From Bacillota bacterium (GTDB lineage Bacteria; Bacillota; Clostridia; Tissierellales; MES13): a stretch of DNA of 64,000 nucleotides. Both the position numbers and the translations under genes were made by a program. Within the stretch, counting starts at the first letter, position 1; each line of letters opens with the position of its first letter. Positions 55,860 through 64,000 of the stretch are shown here, one piece after another. The notes below the pieces were generated by a model. It was given only the letters and a program-made list of their open reading frames with translations. It searched no databases and was not told the DNA's origin. The stretch spans positions 1 to 64,000 of the forward strand of contig VENA01000002.1 of assembly GCA_009711785.1 (NCBI GenBank), read 5' to 3'.

Positions 55860-56813
55860 ATGAAAAAGATATTAAGTGTACTTTTAATATTAATTTTAGC
55901 ATTTAATTTATCAGCATGTGCTAAAGATGATTTAAATTCTTATAAAAAAGCAGTGGAAAAAACAGATAATATAAGTAAGGGAAAGACCGATTTTCAATTT
56001 AATTTAGACACTAGATTTAATGAGGAAAATTTGACCTTAGAAAAAATGAAATATATAAAAAATATAGAGATGACTTCAGAATATACTTTTGATTTAGAAA
56101 AAGATAAATTAATAGCTAGAAATTATTTTAACTTCGGAGGTATGGGTTTTGATTCAACCTTTTATAAAGGGAAAAAATCATTTATTAAAATGCCAATGCT
56201 TGGTAAATATATTGAAATTGATGATTTAGTATCGGAAGAAAATAATAAATTTAATGAAGTTAGTTCAATATTAAATGATAAAACAATAAAAAATATAGAG
56301 AAAGAATGGGTAAATATATTATCTGAAGATGATGTATTACAAGGAAAAGATACTGTAATAAATACTCCGGATGGAGATGTTAAGGTTACACATTATAAAA
56401 TAAATGTAACTGATAAACAATTAAAATTATATTTAAAAGAAATAGAGAAAATATTACTAAAGGATGAAAATTTTATTGAAATTATAAATGAAACTTACGA
56501 AATAGATATTGAAAATATAAAGAAAGATCTTAAGGAATTTAAATCACAATTTACTATAGATAAATTTAAATATGATGCCTTTATAGATATTGATGGTTAC
56601 ATTATCAATGAAGATATTGATATAGAGATAGGCTTTGATAATACTAAAAATATTTTTAAAGAAATGACTATAAATATAAAAACTAAAAATTGGGATATAG
56701 AAAATAAGCAAGAATTTAATTTTCCAAAATTAAATGATGAAAATACTCTAGATAAAGAAAATTTAAATCAAGGATTACCTTATATGTTTGAAGATATTTT
56801 AAAGGGGGAATAG
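55860..56813 (+). CDS. Lipoprotein of unknown function (DUF6612/LolA-like beta fold)
   Basis: The 317-aa protein has a signal peptide with a good lipobox, LSAC (Cys20). The mature part alternates charged beta-strand-like stretches (EMTSEYTFDLEKDKLIARN; KSFIKMPMLGKYIEIDD), similar to the LolA-like/DUF6612 lipoproteins of Bacillota. It lies two bases before the ABC ATPase gene and is clearly in its operon, so it may act as a stress sensor or accessory factor for the exporter. AGGAGGG precedes ATG. Confidence 0.8.
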   Translation: MKKILSVLLILILAFNLSACAKDDLNSYKKAVEKTDNISKGKTDFQFNLDTRFNEENLTLEKMKYIKNIEMTSEYTFDLEKDKLIARNYFNFGGMGFDSTFYKGKKSFIKMPMLGKYIEIDDLVSEENNKFNEVSSILNDKTIKNIEKEWVNILSEDDVLQGKDTVINTPDGDVKVTHYKINVTDKQLKLYLKEIEKILLKDENFIEIINETYEIDIENIKKDLKEFKSQFTIDKFKYDAFIDIDGYIINEDIDIEIGFDNTKNIFKEMTINIKTKNWDIENKQEFNFPKLNDENTLDKENLNQGLPYMFEDILKGE

Positions 56814-56815
56814 CG

Positions 56816-57751
56816 ATGGCTTTATTAGAAGTTAAAAATTTAGAAAAGGATTTTAAAGAAGTTAAAGCAGTTGATGATATTAGTTTTAAGGTTCAAAAAG
56901 GGGAAATTTTTGGATTATTAGGTCCTAATGGGGCAGGAAAATCTACCACGATATCTATTATATCTACGTTACTTAAACCAACTAAAGGTGATATAAAATA
57001 TAAAGGTGAAAGTATAGTGAAAAATTCAAAATTAATTCAACCTAAATTAGGAGTTGTCCCACAGGAAATAGCTTTATACCCAGAGCTTTCTGGTTATGAA
57101 AATCTTAAATTTTGGGGTCATGCTTATAATATAAGGGGTAAAAAATTAAAAAAGCGTATTGAGGATGTATCTGAAATAATAGGGGTTAAAGAAAGATTAA
57201 AGGATAAAATAAGTAAGTACTCTGGTGGTATGAAAAGAAGAATAAATATTGGTGCTGCATTACTTCATGAACCGGAATTATTAATAATGGATGAGCCTAC
57301 AGTTGGTATAGACCCACAATCAAGAAACCATATATTAGAAACTGTTAATAAATTAAATGAAAAAGGAACAACAGTTATTTATACAAGTCATTATATGGAA
57401 GAGGTAGAAGCTATATGTACAAGAATTAATATTATGGATAAAGGGAAAATAATAGCTTCAGGAACTAAGGACGAACTTATTGAAATAGTCAATGGAAATA
57501 AAAAAATAAATCTAAAGTTTGATAAAGTATCAAAAAGTTTAATAAAGGATTTAGAAAGTATTGAATATATAAGTAAGTTAGATGTATCTGAAAATGAGAT
57601 AATAATATCTTCAAATAACAGTGAGAACATATTTAAAGATATTACTGAAGTGGTAACTAAATCAGATAGCAGTCTTACTTCTATAGATATAAATAAACCA
57701 AATTTAGAGGCAGTTTTTTTACATTTAACAGGTAGAGCCTTAAGGGATTAG
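56816..57751 (+). CDS. ABC-2-type exporter ATPase
   Basis: The 311-aa ATPase is of the CcmA/drug-export group: Walker A GPNGAGKST, Q-loop VPQEIALYPELSGYENL, signature YSGGMKRRINIG, Walker B LLIMDEPTVGID and a C-terminal domain of about 80 residues. It works with the two permeases that follow. Substrates of such exporters include antibiotics, peptides and lipids. Confidence 0.95.
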   Translation: MALLEVKNLEKDFKEVKAVDDISFKVQKGEIFGLLGPNGAGKSTTISIISTLLKPTKGDIKYKGESIVKNSKLIQPKLGVVPQEIALYPELSGYENLKFWGHAYNIRGKKLKKRIEDVSEIIGVKERLKDKISKYSGGMKRRINIGAALLHEPELLIMDEPTVGIDPQSRNHILETVNKLNEKGTTVIYTSHYMEEVEAICTRINIMDKGKIIASGTKDELIEIVNGNKKINLKFDKVSKSLIKDLESIEYISKLDVSENEIIISSNNSENIFKDITEVVTKSDSSLTSIDINKPNLEAVFLHLTGRALRD

Positions 57752-57762
57752 GGGGGGATATA

Positions 57763-59145
57763 GTGAAAGTTAGAGATGTGGTTTATAAGGATTTAAAACT
57801 TATTTTTAGTGATAAAAAAGCATTAGTTATTATGATACTTATGCCTATAATATTATCTTCTATATTAAGTATGGCCTTAAGTGGATCATTTACAGATTAT
57901 AGTATTAAAAAAAGTTTAGATATTGCTATAGTTAAAGAATATGATAAGAATATGGAAATAAAAAGATTTAAAAATAATCTTTCAAATGGTATATTTTCAA
58001 AAAATATAAGTAATGAAGATATTAATAATATGACTACTAAGGTTGAAGATTTTAATATAGAGAATATTTTTTTCAACGAGTTTTTAGAAAATAAAGAGAT
58101 TAAAGAAATAATAAATTATAAAGTATTAAAAAGAAGTGATGCAATCAATAAATTAAAGAATAAAGAGTTAATAGCTGTTGTTATTTTACCGAAGGATTTC
58201 ATATTTGATATGCATACAAATATATTAACCCCCTTTAGAAATAAAGTTGATATTAAGGTTATAGGGGATCCAGATGAAAGTATTAAAAGTAAAATTGTAG
58301 AAAGTATAATGAAGGGTTTCTCTCAACAAATATCAACTTTAGTAATAGGAAAAAATGTTTTTATTGAAACTGCACTTAATGAAGGAATTGGATATGAAGT
58401 ATTTAATGATATAGAAACTATAATAAGCGATATGACATCTAATATAAAAAGTAATAATATTAACCTTGATTATGAAAAAATTAATGGAAAGAAACCAATA
58501 TCTAGTTTTTCATACTATGCTGTAGCTATGGCGACTATGTTTATATTATTTGCAGCAGGCTATGGAAGTAGAACATTATTAGAAGAAAAAGAGAATATTA
58601 CTTATCAGAGAATGGTTATTTCAGGAACTAGTAAATTTAAAATATTAGCTGGTAAATACTTTACTATATTTACTTTAGCATTAATACAGATCGTTACAAT
58701 GGTAATATTCTCATCTATTTTACTAAAGGCTAATTGGGGTAGTTTTCCCCTTGTAATGTTAATAAGTTTATGTGTAGTATTTGCTATAGCAGGTTTAGGA
58801 ATATTAATAGCTGTAATAACTTATAAAATAGGAAATTATAAAGTAGCTAATGTATTTGAATCTGCAATAATACAAGTAATGGCTTTACTTGGAGGCAGTT
58901 TTATACCTGTTGAAGTTATGCCTGAATTCATTCAAAATCTAGGAAGTTTTACAATTAATGGTCTAGCTTTAAAATCATATATAAAAGTTATGATGGGATA
59001 TGGAATTAATGAAATATTTTCATCTTTACTTACTCTATTAATAATAGGAGTAATATTTATTATAATATCAGTTACTTTACTTAAAAGGGAAGAGAGGTGG
59101 AAATATGTTAAGCATAATAAAGTTAAGACTTATGAGACTGCGTAA
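57763..59145 (+). CDS. ABC-2-type permease, subunit 1
   Basis: The 460-aa protein has one N-terminal helix (LVIMILMPIILSSILSMAL), a large extracytoplasmic domain to about 245 and five or six C-terminal helices (FSYYAVAMATMFILFAAGYG; GSFIPVEVMPEFIQNLGSFT). This is the YhgE/ABC2_membrane_3 layout. GTG start behind GGGGGGGATATA. Overlaps the next permease gene by 41 bases. Confidence 0.92.
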   Translation: MKVRDVVYKDLKLIFSDKKALVIMILMPIILSSILSMALSGSFTDYSIKKSLDIAIVKEYDKNMEIKRFKNNLSNGIFSKNISNEDINNMTTKVEDFNIENIFFNEFLENKEIKEIINYKVLKRSDAINKLKNKELIAVVILPKDFIFDMHTNILTPFRNKVDIKVIGDPDESIKSKIVESIMKGFSQQISTLVIGKNVFIETALNEGIGYEVFNDIETIISDMTSNIKSNNINLDYEKINGKKPISSFSYYAVAMATMFILFAAGYGSRTLLEEKENITYQRMVISGTSKFKILAGKYFTIFTLALIQIVTMVIFSSILLKANWGSFPLVMLISLCVVFAIAGLGILIAVITYKIGNYKVANVFESAIIQVMALLGGSFIPVEVMPEFIQNLGSFTINGLALKSYIKVMMGYGINEIFSSLLTLLIIGVIFIIISVTLLKREERWKYVKHNKVKTYETA

Positions 59146-60277
59146 TGATTATTTTGTATTTGTATTTATGACAATTTTAGCTTTAGGTTTATCTTTTGTA
59201 ATGGGAAGTAGTCAATCAGGAAATTATAAACCTACAGTGCCAATTGTTAATAGTGATAGTAGTGAGTATTCTAATTTGTTTATAGAAGAATTAAAAAATA
59301 GTAAAAACTATAATTTTACTTTAACAGATTATGATAATGCCTATAAAAAGGTAGATGAAGGAAAGGTATTAATGGCTTTAATTATAAATAAAGGTTTTCA
59401 AAGGGATATTAATAATAATAAAATGCCAAAAGTTAGCATAATAAAGACAAAAGACGATATTGAAATACTTACTACCGAAAATTTGATAAAAACAAATTTA
59501 GCTAAACTTAAAAACAATGTAAATATAGCAAAGGTAACTACTGATTATATAAGTGGTATTAAAGATGTAGATAAAAAAAATATATTTAATAAGGCTTATG
59601 ATTTATCATTAGAAAACTGGGAATATAAAAGACCTATGTCTGTAACAAGAAAAACCATAACCGATGGAAAATGGAGTGAATTTGATAATTTTAAGCATAT
59701 TATAATAGGCTTTACTTTATTTTTCTCGATGTATACTATAGTATTTGGAATTGGTGAAATATTAAATGAAAGAAAATATAATACTTGGCAAAGACAAATC
59801 GTATCACCATTATCTAAAGGAGCAATACTTGGAGGAAATATGGTTATTACTTTTATGATTGGTATTATTCAAGTAGGTGTTTTAATAATGGCTAGTAAGT
59901 ATTTGTTTAATGTTGATTGGGGTTCTAGCTTTTTAGGAATAATGACTGTTTCAATATCCTTTGTTTTTACAGTTACTTCTTTAGGATTATTTTTATCAGG
60001 AATTGTAAAAACCCATTCTCAATTAGCAGCAATATCTCCTGTGATTTTAACTAGTACATCAATGATAGGTGGGGCAATGTGGCCTTTAGAAATAGTAAAT
60101 TCTAAAATATTATTATTTTTAGCAAATTTAACTCCACAAAAATGGGCTATAGAAGCCATGGAAGAGATAGCCATGTATAATGGAAGTTTTAATTCAGTAA
60201 TATATCCTTCATTAATTATTATTTTTATGGGAATAATATACTTTATATTGGGTATAAAATTAATAAGGTTTGAATAA
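59105..60277 (+). CDS. ABC-2-type permease, subunit 2
   Basis: The 390-aa protein has the same layout as the preceding permease: TM1 (VFMTILALGLSFVMGS), an outer domain to about 195, then helices (FKHIIIGFTLFFSMYTIVFG; GGAMWPLEIVNSKILLFLAN). AGAGGTGG lies near the ATG. The two probably form a heterodimer. Confidence 0.92.
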   Translation: MLSIIKLRLMRLRNDYFVFVFMTILALGLSFVMGSSQSGNYKPTVPIVNSDSSEYSNLFIEELKNSKNYNFTLTDYDNAYKKVDEGKVLMALIINKGFQRDINNNKMPKVSIIKTKDDIEILTTENLIKTNLAKLKNNVNIAKVTTDYISGIKDVDKKNIFNKAYDLSLENWEYKRPMSVTRKTITDGKWSEFDNFKHIIIGFTLFFSMYTIVFGIGEILNERKYNTWQRQIVSPLSKGAILGGNMVITFMIGIIQVGVLIMASKYLFNVDWGSSFLGIMTVSISFVFTVTSLGLFLSGIVKTHSQLAAISPVILTSTSMIGGAMWPLEIVNSKILLFLANLTPQKWAIEAMEEIAMYNGSFNSVIYPSLIIIFMGIIYFILGIKLIRFE

Positions 60278-60280
60278 AAC

Positions 60281-60312
60281 AAAAGCTCCTACTTGCAAGT
60301 AGGAGCTTTTAT
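60281..60312 (+). terminator. Terminator of the exporter operon
   Basis: A perfect palindrome AAAAGCTCCTACTTG (60281-60295) with its complement, no spacer, then TATATC. Confidence 0.85.
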
Positions 60313-60375
60313 ATCTTATAATATGGTTATATTTCTCATAAAATAAGAATAAATATAAGGTTATAGGTGGGTATT

Positions 60376-61377
60376 ATGAAAAGAAATATTTTAAACTTTA
60401 TTGTAATTGTAGTAGTTGTAATATTAACTTTTAATGCATTAACTTCTAATGGTAACTTGTATGAGCTTAAAACAGTTGTAAAAAGAATAGAACCCTTATA
60501 TATAACTTTAGGTATATTAATAATGATAATATTTTGGATTTTAGATGGTGCTGTTTTACATAATCTTACTAAAATGATCCATTTAGATGGCAATTATTTT
60601 AAGTCTTTGAAAACAACAATGATTGGTCAATATTATATTAGTATAACTCCCTTTGCCAGTGGAGGACCACCTTCTTTATACTACTCTATGAAAAGAAATG
60701 GTTTAAAGATTGGAGAAATTTCCTCTATATTAACGGTTAAATTTATTATTAATGAATTGGTTTTAGCATTCTTTTTAATTATTGGTTTAATATTTAATAT
60801 TAGTTTTTTATATAGAGATGTAACTATAGCTTTTCCATTTGTTATGTTTGGAATTATATTAAGAATTTCAGTTATAATTTTTATTGCTTTAACATTTTCT
60901 AATTCAGTTATTACAAAGAAAGTTTTATTTAAAATACTTAATATATTAAACCGTATAAAACCTATAAAAAATATAGAAAAGTATAAAATTAAACTTAATA
61001 ATAATATAGATGAGTATTTAAAGGGAACAAAGAAAATAAAAAATAATAAGATTAAATCACTAAAAATAGCAATATTATGTTTTTTAAAATTATTATCTTA
61101 TTTCAGTGTAACGTATATAGTTTATATAGCTTTAGGTTTTAATGAAGTATCTTTTTTAAAGATGGTATTTTTACAACCACTACTTCATATAGCTATTTCA
61201 TATATTCCTATACCAGGAAAGGCCGGAGCTTCAGAGGCAGGATTTTATTTGTTGTTTAAAACATTTTTCACACCAGAAATGCTTGCCTATGCAGTTTTAA
61301 TATGGAGAGGTTTAACATTTTATTTTAAAATTATTGTATGTGGTGGAGTAGTGTTGATTGATAAAATTAAAGGTTAA
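60376..61377 (+). CDS. YbhN/lysylphosphatidylglycerol synthase transmembrane-domain family protein
   Basis: The 333-aa protein has eight or so helices with the family marks ISITPFASGGPPSLYYSM and YIPIPGKAGASEAGFYLLF. It matches the flippase-like half of MprF (UPF0104) without the synthase domain. Known relatives move or sense lipids. The ATG at 60376 follows GGTGGG at four bases; a GTG at 60367 also begins the frame but overlaps the binding site. It ends four bases inside the convergent Fe-S gene. Confidence 0.88.
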   Translation: MKRNILNFIVIVVVVILTFNALTSNGNLYELKTVVKRIEPLYITLGILIMIIFWILDGAVLHNLTKMIHLDGNYFKSLKTTMIGQYYISITPFASGGPPSLYYSMKRNGLKIGEISSILTVKFIINELVLAFFLIIGLIFNISFLYRDVTIAFPFVMFGIILRISVIIFIALTFSNSVITKKVLFKILNILNRIKPIKNIEKYKIKLNNNIDEYLKGTKKIKNNKIKSLKIAILCFLKLLSYFSVTYIVYIALGFNEVSFLKMVFLQPLLHIAISYIPIPGKAGASEAGFYLLFKTFFTPEMLAYAVLIWRGLTFYFKIIVCGGVVLIDKIKG

Positions 61378-61937
61378 TTTTTACTACAGTTTTTTAAACA
61401 TTCAGAACATCCCTTTAATGCATAGGGAAGACATCTTAAAAAGTGAAATCTATTATTTTCAAAGGCATTATTAGGACATGAACTAATACATTTTTTACAA
61501 TCATTACAGTGTTTTAAATTATTATTATTATTTTGAGTATCAAATGGAGCGTTAGTAAAGGTTGCTGCAAATAATAAATTAGAGCCATATTTTTCATTTA
61601 CTACTAATCCATTTCTTCCCCACTCTCCTAAATTGGCTGAAACAGCCAAGGGACGAAAATCTCCGTATATAGATAATACACTTTTATTTTGTGAGTAGAA
61701 ATCTTCTTTAGTAAGTATTTTATTAAGTTTCCTTTGAACATTTTTACTTTGCTTATAATCTTTACCTAACTGTTTAGTTATTTTAATAGGATTTTTTAAA
61801 AACCACTCATCGGAAAAGGGAAAACCTAGTATTATAACAGGTTCTATTCGTCTTATTTTTGTGAAACCAACTAAAAGAGCTCCATTTTTTAAAGAAGTAT
61901 CTATGATATGTTTTTGTAAATCTACTATATAATCCAT
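61374..61937 (-). CDS. Epoxyqueuosine-reductase-like 4Fe-4S protein, short
   Basis: The 187-aa protein has the C-terminal two-cluster ferredoxin region of QueG-like proteins (CNDCKKCISSCPNNAFE, then CLPYALKGCSECLKNC) and a preceding part with LGEWGRNGLVVNEKYGSNLL. It is about half the length of QueG and lacks the cobalamin-binding N-terminal half, so it is probably not an epoxyqueuosine reductase but a related small iron-sulfur protein. GGGAGTG precedes ATG. Confidence 0.8.
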   Translation of the reverse strand: MDYIVDLQKHIIDTSLKNGALLVGFTKIRRIEPVIILGFPFSDEWFLKNPIKITKQLGKDYKQSKNVQRKLNKILTKEDFYSQNKSVLSIYGDFRPLAVSANLGEWGRNGLVVNEKYGSNLLFAATFTNAPFDTQNNNNNLKHCNDCKKCISSCPNNAFENNRFHFLRCLPYALKGCSECLKNCSKN

Positions 61938-62080
61938 TAAAACACTCCCTAAATAAACATATATATATGTTTTACTATATTATTTTTTATATACAAATCT
62001 TTTTTAGTTATTTACAAGAAGATATCAAATACATTATAATTTAATATAAGGAGATTAAATTATTAAAGGGAATGAATATT

Positions 62081-62620
62081 ATGAAAAATTTATTTAAACA
62101 TTTTACAAATGGAGACCAAAAGATATTTTATTTTTTAAATGGAAAACTGAAATGTAGACCTCTAGATATAACTATGCCCTATCTAACAAGACTAGGGGGG
62201 GCAGTATTTAGCATTTTATTACCATTAATATTATTGTTATTTGGAAAAAACAAAACTAGGATAATTGGATTTGAAATTTTAGTTTCGATAACTTTGAGTC
62301 ATTTATTTGTAAGAGTAATAAAGAATAAGTTTTCAAGAGTTAGACCCTACGATATATTAGAAAATATAAATACTTATAATATTACTTTAAAAGATTACTC
62401 ATTTCCTTCAGGGCATACAACAGCTAGTTTTTCCATGGCAACAGTTATTTCACTTAATATACCTTATTTAATGGCAATAATAATGGGGTTAGCAACTATA
62501 ATTGGAATATCTAGAATATATGTTGGAGTTCATTATCCATCAGATGTTATGGTTGGTATAATTCTTGGAAGCAGCACATCATATTTAGTACATCCATATT
62601 TTATAAATATTTTTCTATAA
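62081..62620 (+). CDS. PAP2-family membrane phosphatase
   Basis: The 179-aa protein has about five helices and the three phosphatase motifs: KNKFSRVRP, PSGHT and SRIYVGVHYPSD. It may dephosphorylate undecaprenyl pyrophosphate or phosphatidate. The ATG at 62081 lies ten bases after AAAGGG, whereas the ATG at 62072 is too close. A terminator follows. Confidence 0.9.
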   Translation: MKNLFKHFTNGDQKIFYFLNGKLKCRPLDITMPYLTRLGGAVFSILLPLILLLFGKNKTRIIGFEILVSITLSHLFVRVIKNKFSRVRPYDILENINTYNITLKDYSFPSGHTTASFSMATVISLNIPYLMAIIMGLATIIGISRIYVGVHYPSDVMVGIILGSSTSYLVHPYFINIFL

Positions 62621-62645
62621 AGCAGGGATATCCCTGCTTTTTTAT
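62619..62645 (+). terminator. Terminator of the PAP2 gene
   Basis: AAAGCAGGGA (62619-62628) and TCCCTGCTTT (62631-62640), TA between, T-run. Confidence 0.9.
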
Positions 62646-62653
62646 TATCTAAA

Positions 62654-62712
62654 TTGACATATGAATGTAAAAGTAATAAAATATGAATAGGTTCATAAAT
62701 GAATCGATTCAT
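62654..62712 (+). promoter_or_regulatory. TetR-regulated promoter and operators
   Basis: TTGACA (62654-62659), 17-base spacer, TAAAAT (62677-62682). Directly downstream are two palindromes: TATGAATAGGTTCATA (62682-62697) and the perfect ATGAATCGATTCAT (62699-62712), centres 16 bases apart. A further half site ATGAAT is at 62661. The place and form fit TetR-family autorepression. Confidence 0.65.
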
Positions 62713-62733
62713 ATTTTTTGAAGAGGTGTTTAT

Positions 62734-63345
62734 ATGGTAGGATTAAGACAGTTTAAGAAAAAAAGAACTAGAAAAAAAATATTAGAAGTTTCAAAAGAAC
62801 TTTTTTTAGACAAAGGTTATGATAAAACAACTTCTAAAGAAATTGCAAAAAGATGTGAACTAGGGGTTGGAACTGTATATAACTATTTTGAATCAAAAGC
62901 TGATATTTTTCTTGCTATCATGTCTGAAGAATTTGGAATTGAAGAAAAATATAATTTAGATGAAATAGATATAGATAATAATACTGTTTCTGATATTATA
63001 TCTGAATTTATTTTAAGTTATATTGAAAAGATTAGTTACATAAATAAAAATTTAATAAGAGAAATAATTTTTGTTGCTATTAAAAGTTTTAAAACTAAAT
63101 TTAAGTTATTTAATAAGTTAATGCAAATGGATTATAAACTTATGGATAAAATTCATGAATTATTACTTCTTCTTAAAGATAAAAATCTAATTAAAAAGGA
63201 TTTTAATACAAAAGAGGCTGTAGAGGTTATATATGGATCTATTATTTATGAGATGTGTTTATATGCATATACTGAGGATATTAGCTTAAATGAAACTAAA
63301 GAGAATATAAGAAAAAAGATTAGATTTATTTTTAGAGAGAATTAA
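62734..63345 (+). CDS. TetR-family transcriptional regulator
   Basis: The 203-aa protein has an N-terminal helix-turn-helix (KILEVSKELFLDKGYDKTTS, then KEIAKRCELGVGTVYNYFES) and a helical ligand/dimer domain. GAGGTG precedes ATG. Its own operator candidates lie just upstream, and the ABC ATPase gene follows after 15 bases, so it likely controls an exporter operon. Confidence 0.93.
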   Translation: MVGLRQFKKKRTRKKILEVSKELFLDKGYDKTTSKEIAKRCELGVGTVYNYFESKADIFLAIMSEEFGIEEKYNLDEIDIDNNTVSDIISEFILSYIEKISYINKNLIREIIFVAIKSFKTKFKLFNKLMQMDYKLMDKIHELLLLLKDKNLIKKDFNTKEAVEVIYGSIIYEMCLYAYTEDISLNETKENIRKKIRFIFREN

Positions 63346-63360
63346 AAGGTAGGTGATGAT

Positions 63361-64000
63361 ATGGGAAAAGAGATATTAATTAGTGTTAAAGATATTAGTA
63401 AGGAATACAAAATGGGGGAAGTAAAGGTTAAAGCATTAAAAAATGCAACCTTTGATATTTTTAAAGGAGAATTTGTTGTAATATTAGGACCTAGTGGATC
63501 TGGGAAAAGTACATTGTTAAATATAATCGGTGGTATGGATACACCTACTAAAGGAAAAGTATTTATTAATAATAATGAGATAACCGCCTTTGATGAAAAG
63601 AAATTGACTTTGTATAGAAGAAATGAGATAGGTTTTGTATTTCAATTTTATAATCTTATGTCTAATCTAACAGCTATAGAAAATATTGAATTAGCCACAG
63701 AAATATGTAAAGACTCATTAAATATTGAAAATATTTTAAAAGATGTAGGTCTTTATGATAGAAAGGGGCATTTTCCGTCTCAAATGAGTGGTGGTGAACA
63801 ACAAAGAGTTGCAATAGCAAGGGCTGTTGCTAAAAATCCATTACTTCTTTTATGCGATGAACCTACAGGTGCTCTAGATTATGAGACAGGGGTCTCTATA
63901 TTATCTTTATTAAATAATATAAACAAAAAATATAATAAAACAGTTGTAATTATTACCCATAATTCAGCTATAGGAAATATAGCAGATAGGGTTTTACATA
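63361..64000 (+). CDS. ABC transporter ATPase (LolD/MacB/YtrE-type), cut by window end
   Basis: At least 213 codons are present: Walker [10 protein letters not shown], the Q-loop [18 protein letters not shown], signature [15 protein letters not shown], Walker [13 protein letters not shown] and H-loop THNSAIG. The group pairs with FtsX-like permeases in antibiotic or lipid export. The reading frame runs past the window end, so the gene is incomplete here. AGGTGATGAT precedes the ATG. Confidence 0.9.
   Translation, partial: MGKEILISVKDISKEYKMGEVKVKALKNATFDIFKGEFVVILGPSGSGKSTLLNIIGGMDTPTKGKVFINNNEITAFDEKKLTLYRRNEIGFVFQFYNLMSNLTAIENIELATEICKDSLNIENILKDVGLYDRKGHFPSQMSGGEQQRVAIARAVAKNPLLLLCDEPTGALDYETGVSILSLLNNINKKYNKTVVIITHNSAIGNIADRVLH

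Overview
The window comes from a very AT-rich, low-GC anaerobic Bacillota genome. Sporulation signs (a Spo0E-type phosphatase, a YaaH-like GH18 protein), an [FeFe]-hydrogenase module, a 2-hydroxyacyl-CoA dehydratase activase and a SigI/RsgI pair suggest an endospore-forming member of the Clostridia, possibly of the Tissierellales/Peptostreptococcales side. That placement is inference, because there is no rRNA in the window. No tRNA, rRNA, CRISPR array, insertion sequence, phage or replication origin was recognised. Translation often starts at TTG or GTG behind a strong purine-rich ribosome binding site, so several starts are set inside the longest open frame.

Layout: 0-4 kb holds a GH18/SH3 spore-type protein, a tiny Spo0E-family gene and a convergent chemotaxis receptor. 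4.4-8.7 kb is one giant acyl-CoA dehydratase activase. 8.8-9.2 kb is a decayed patch with hairpin repeats and a ZIP-transporter pseudogene. 9.2-14.4 kb is a cell-surface block: a CAP/SH3 lipoprotein, sigI-rsgI, and an SLH-domain protein preceded by a match to the SigI promoter. 14.4-19.6 kb is signalling: a PAS chemotaxis transducer and a PAS histidine kinase with a sigma-54-type response regulator. 19.7-28.3 kb has a flavin reductase, a DegV protein, a three-gene sensory [FeFe]-hydrogenase module, a VOC protein, D-serine ammonia-lyase and a UvrD-like helicase.

28.4-31.5 kb is the most interesting RNA-level region: a candidate pseudoknotted structured RNA in front of an unrecognised 184-aa gene, then glnA with a leader that looks like an ANTAR antitermination switch, then an ANTAR response regulator directly downstream that could act on it. 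31.6-38.4 kb carries PhoH, DUF134, DUF5320, an XRE regulator, a phosphatase-fold membrane protein and a SigY-like ECF sigma operon. 38.5-42.8 kb is alpha-glucan degradation (type I pullulanase, GH31 alpha-glucosidase). 43.2-49.1 kb is a complete oligopeptide permease operon (oppBCDFA). 49.4-52.4 kb is a tandem pair of NCS2 nucleobase permeases.

52.4-53.7 kb holds three small proteins of unknown function, one built of 37-39-residue repeats. 53.9-60.3 kb is a DegS/LiaS-type two-component system followed by a lipoprotein and an ABC-2 exporter. 60.4-64 kb has a flippase-like membrane protein, a 4Fe-4S protein, a PAP2 phosphatase and a TetR regulator with an operator cluster, just upstream of an ABC ATPase cut by the window end.

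The best leads for something undescribed are the pseudoknotted RNA at 28.44-28.73 kb, the glnA/ANTAR switch, the SigI promoter to SLH-protein link, and the sensory hydrogenase-phosphatase module.
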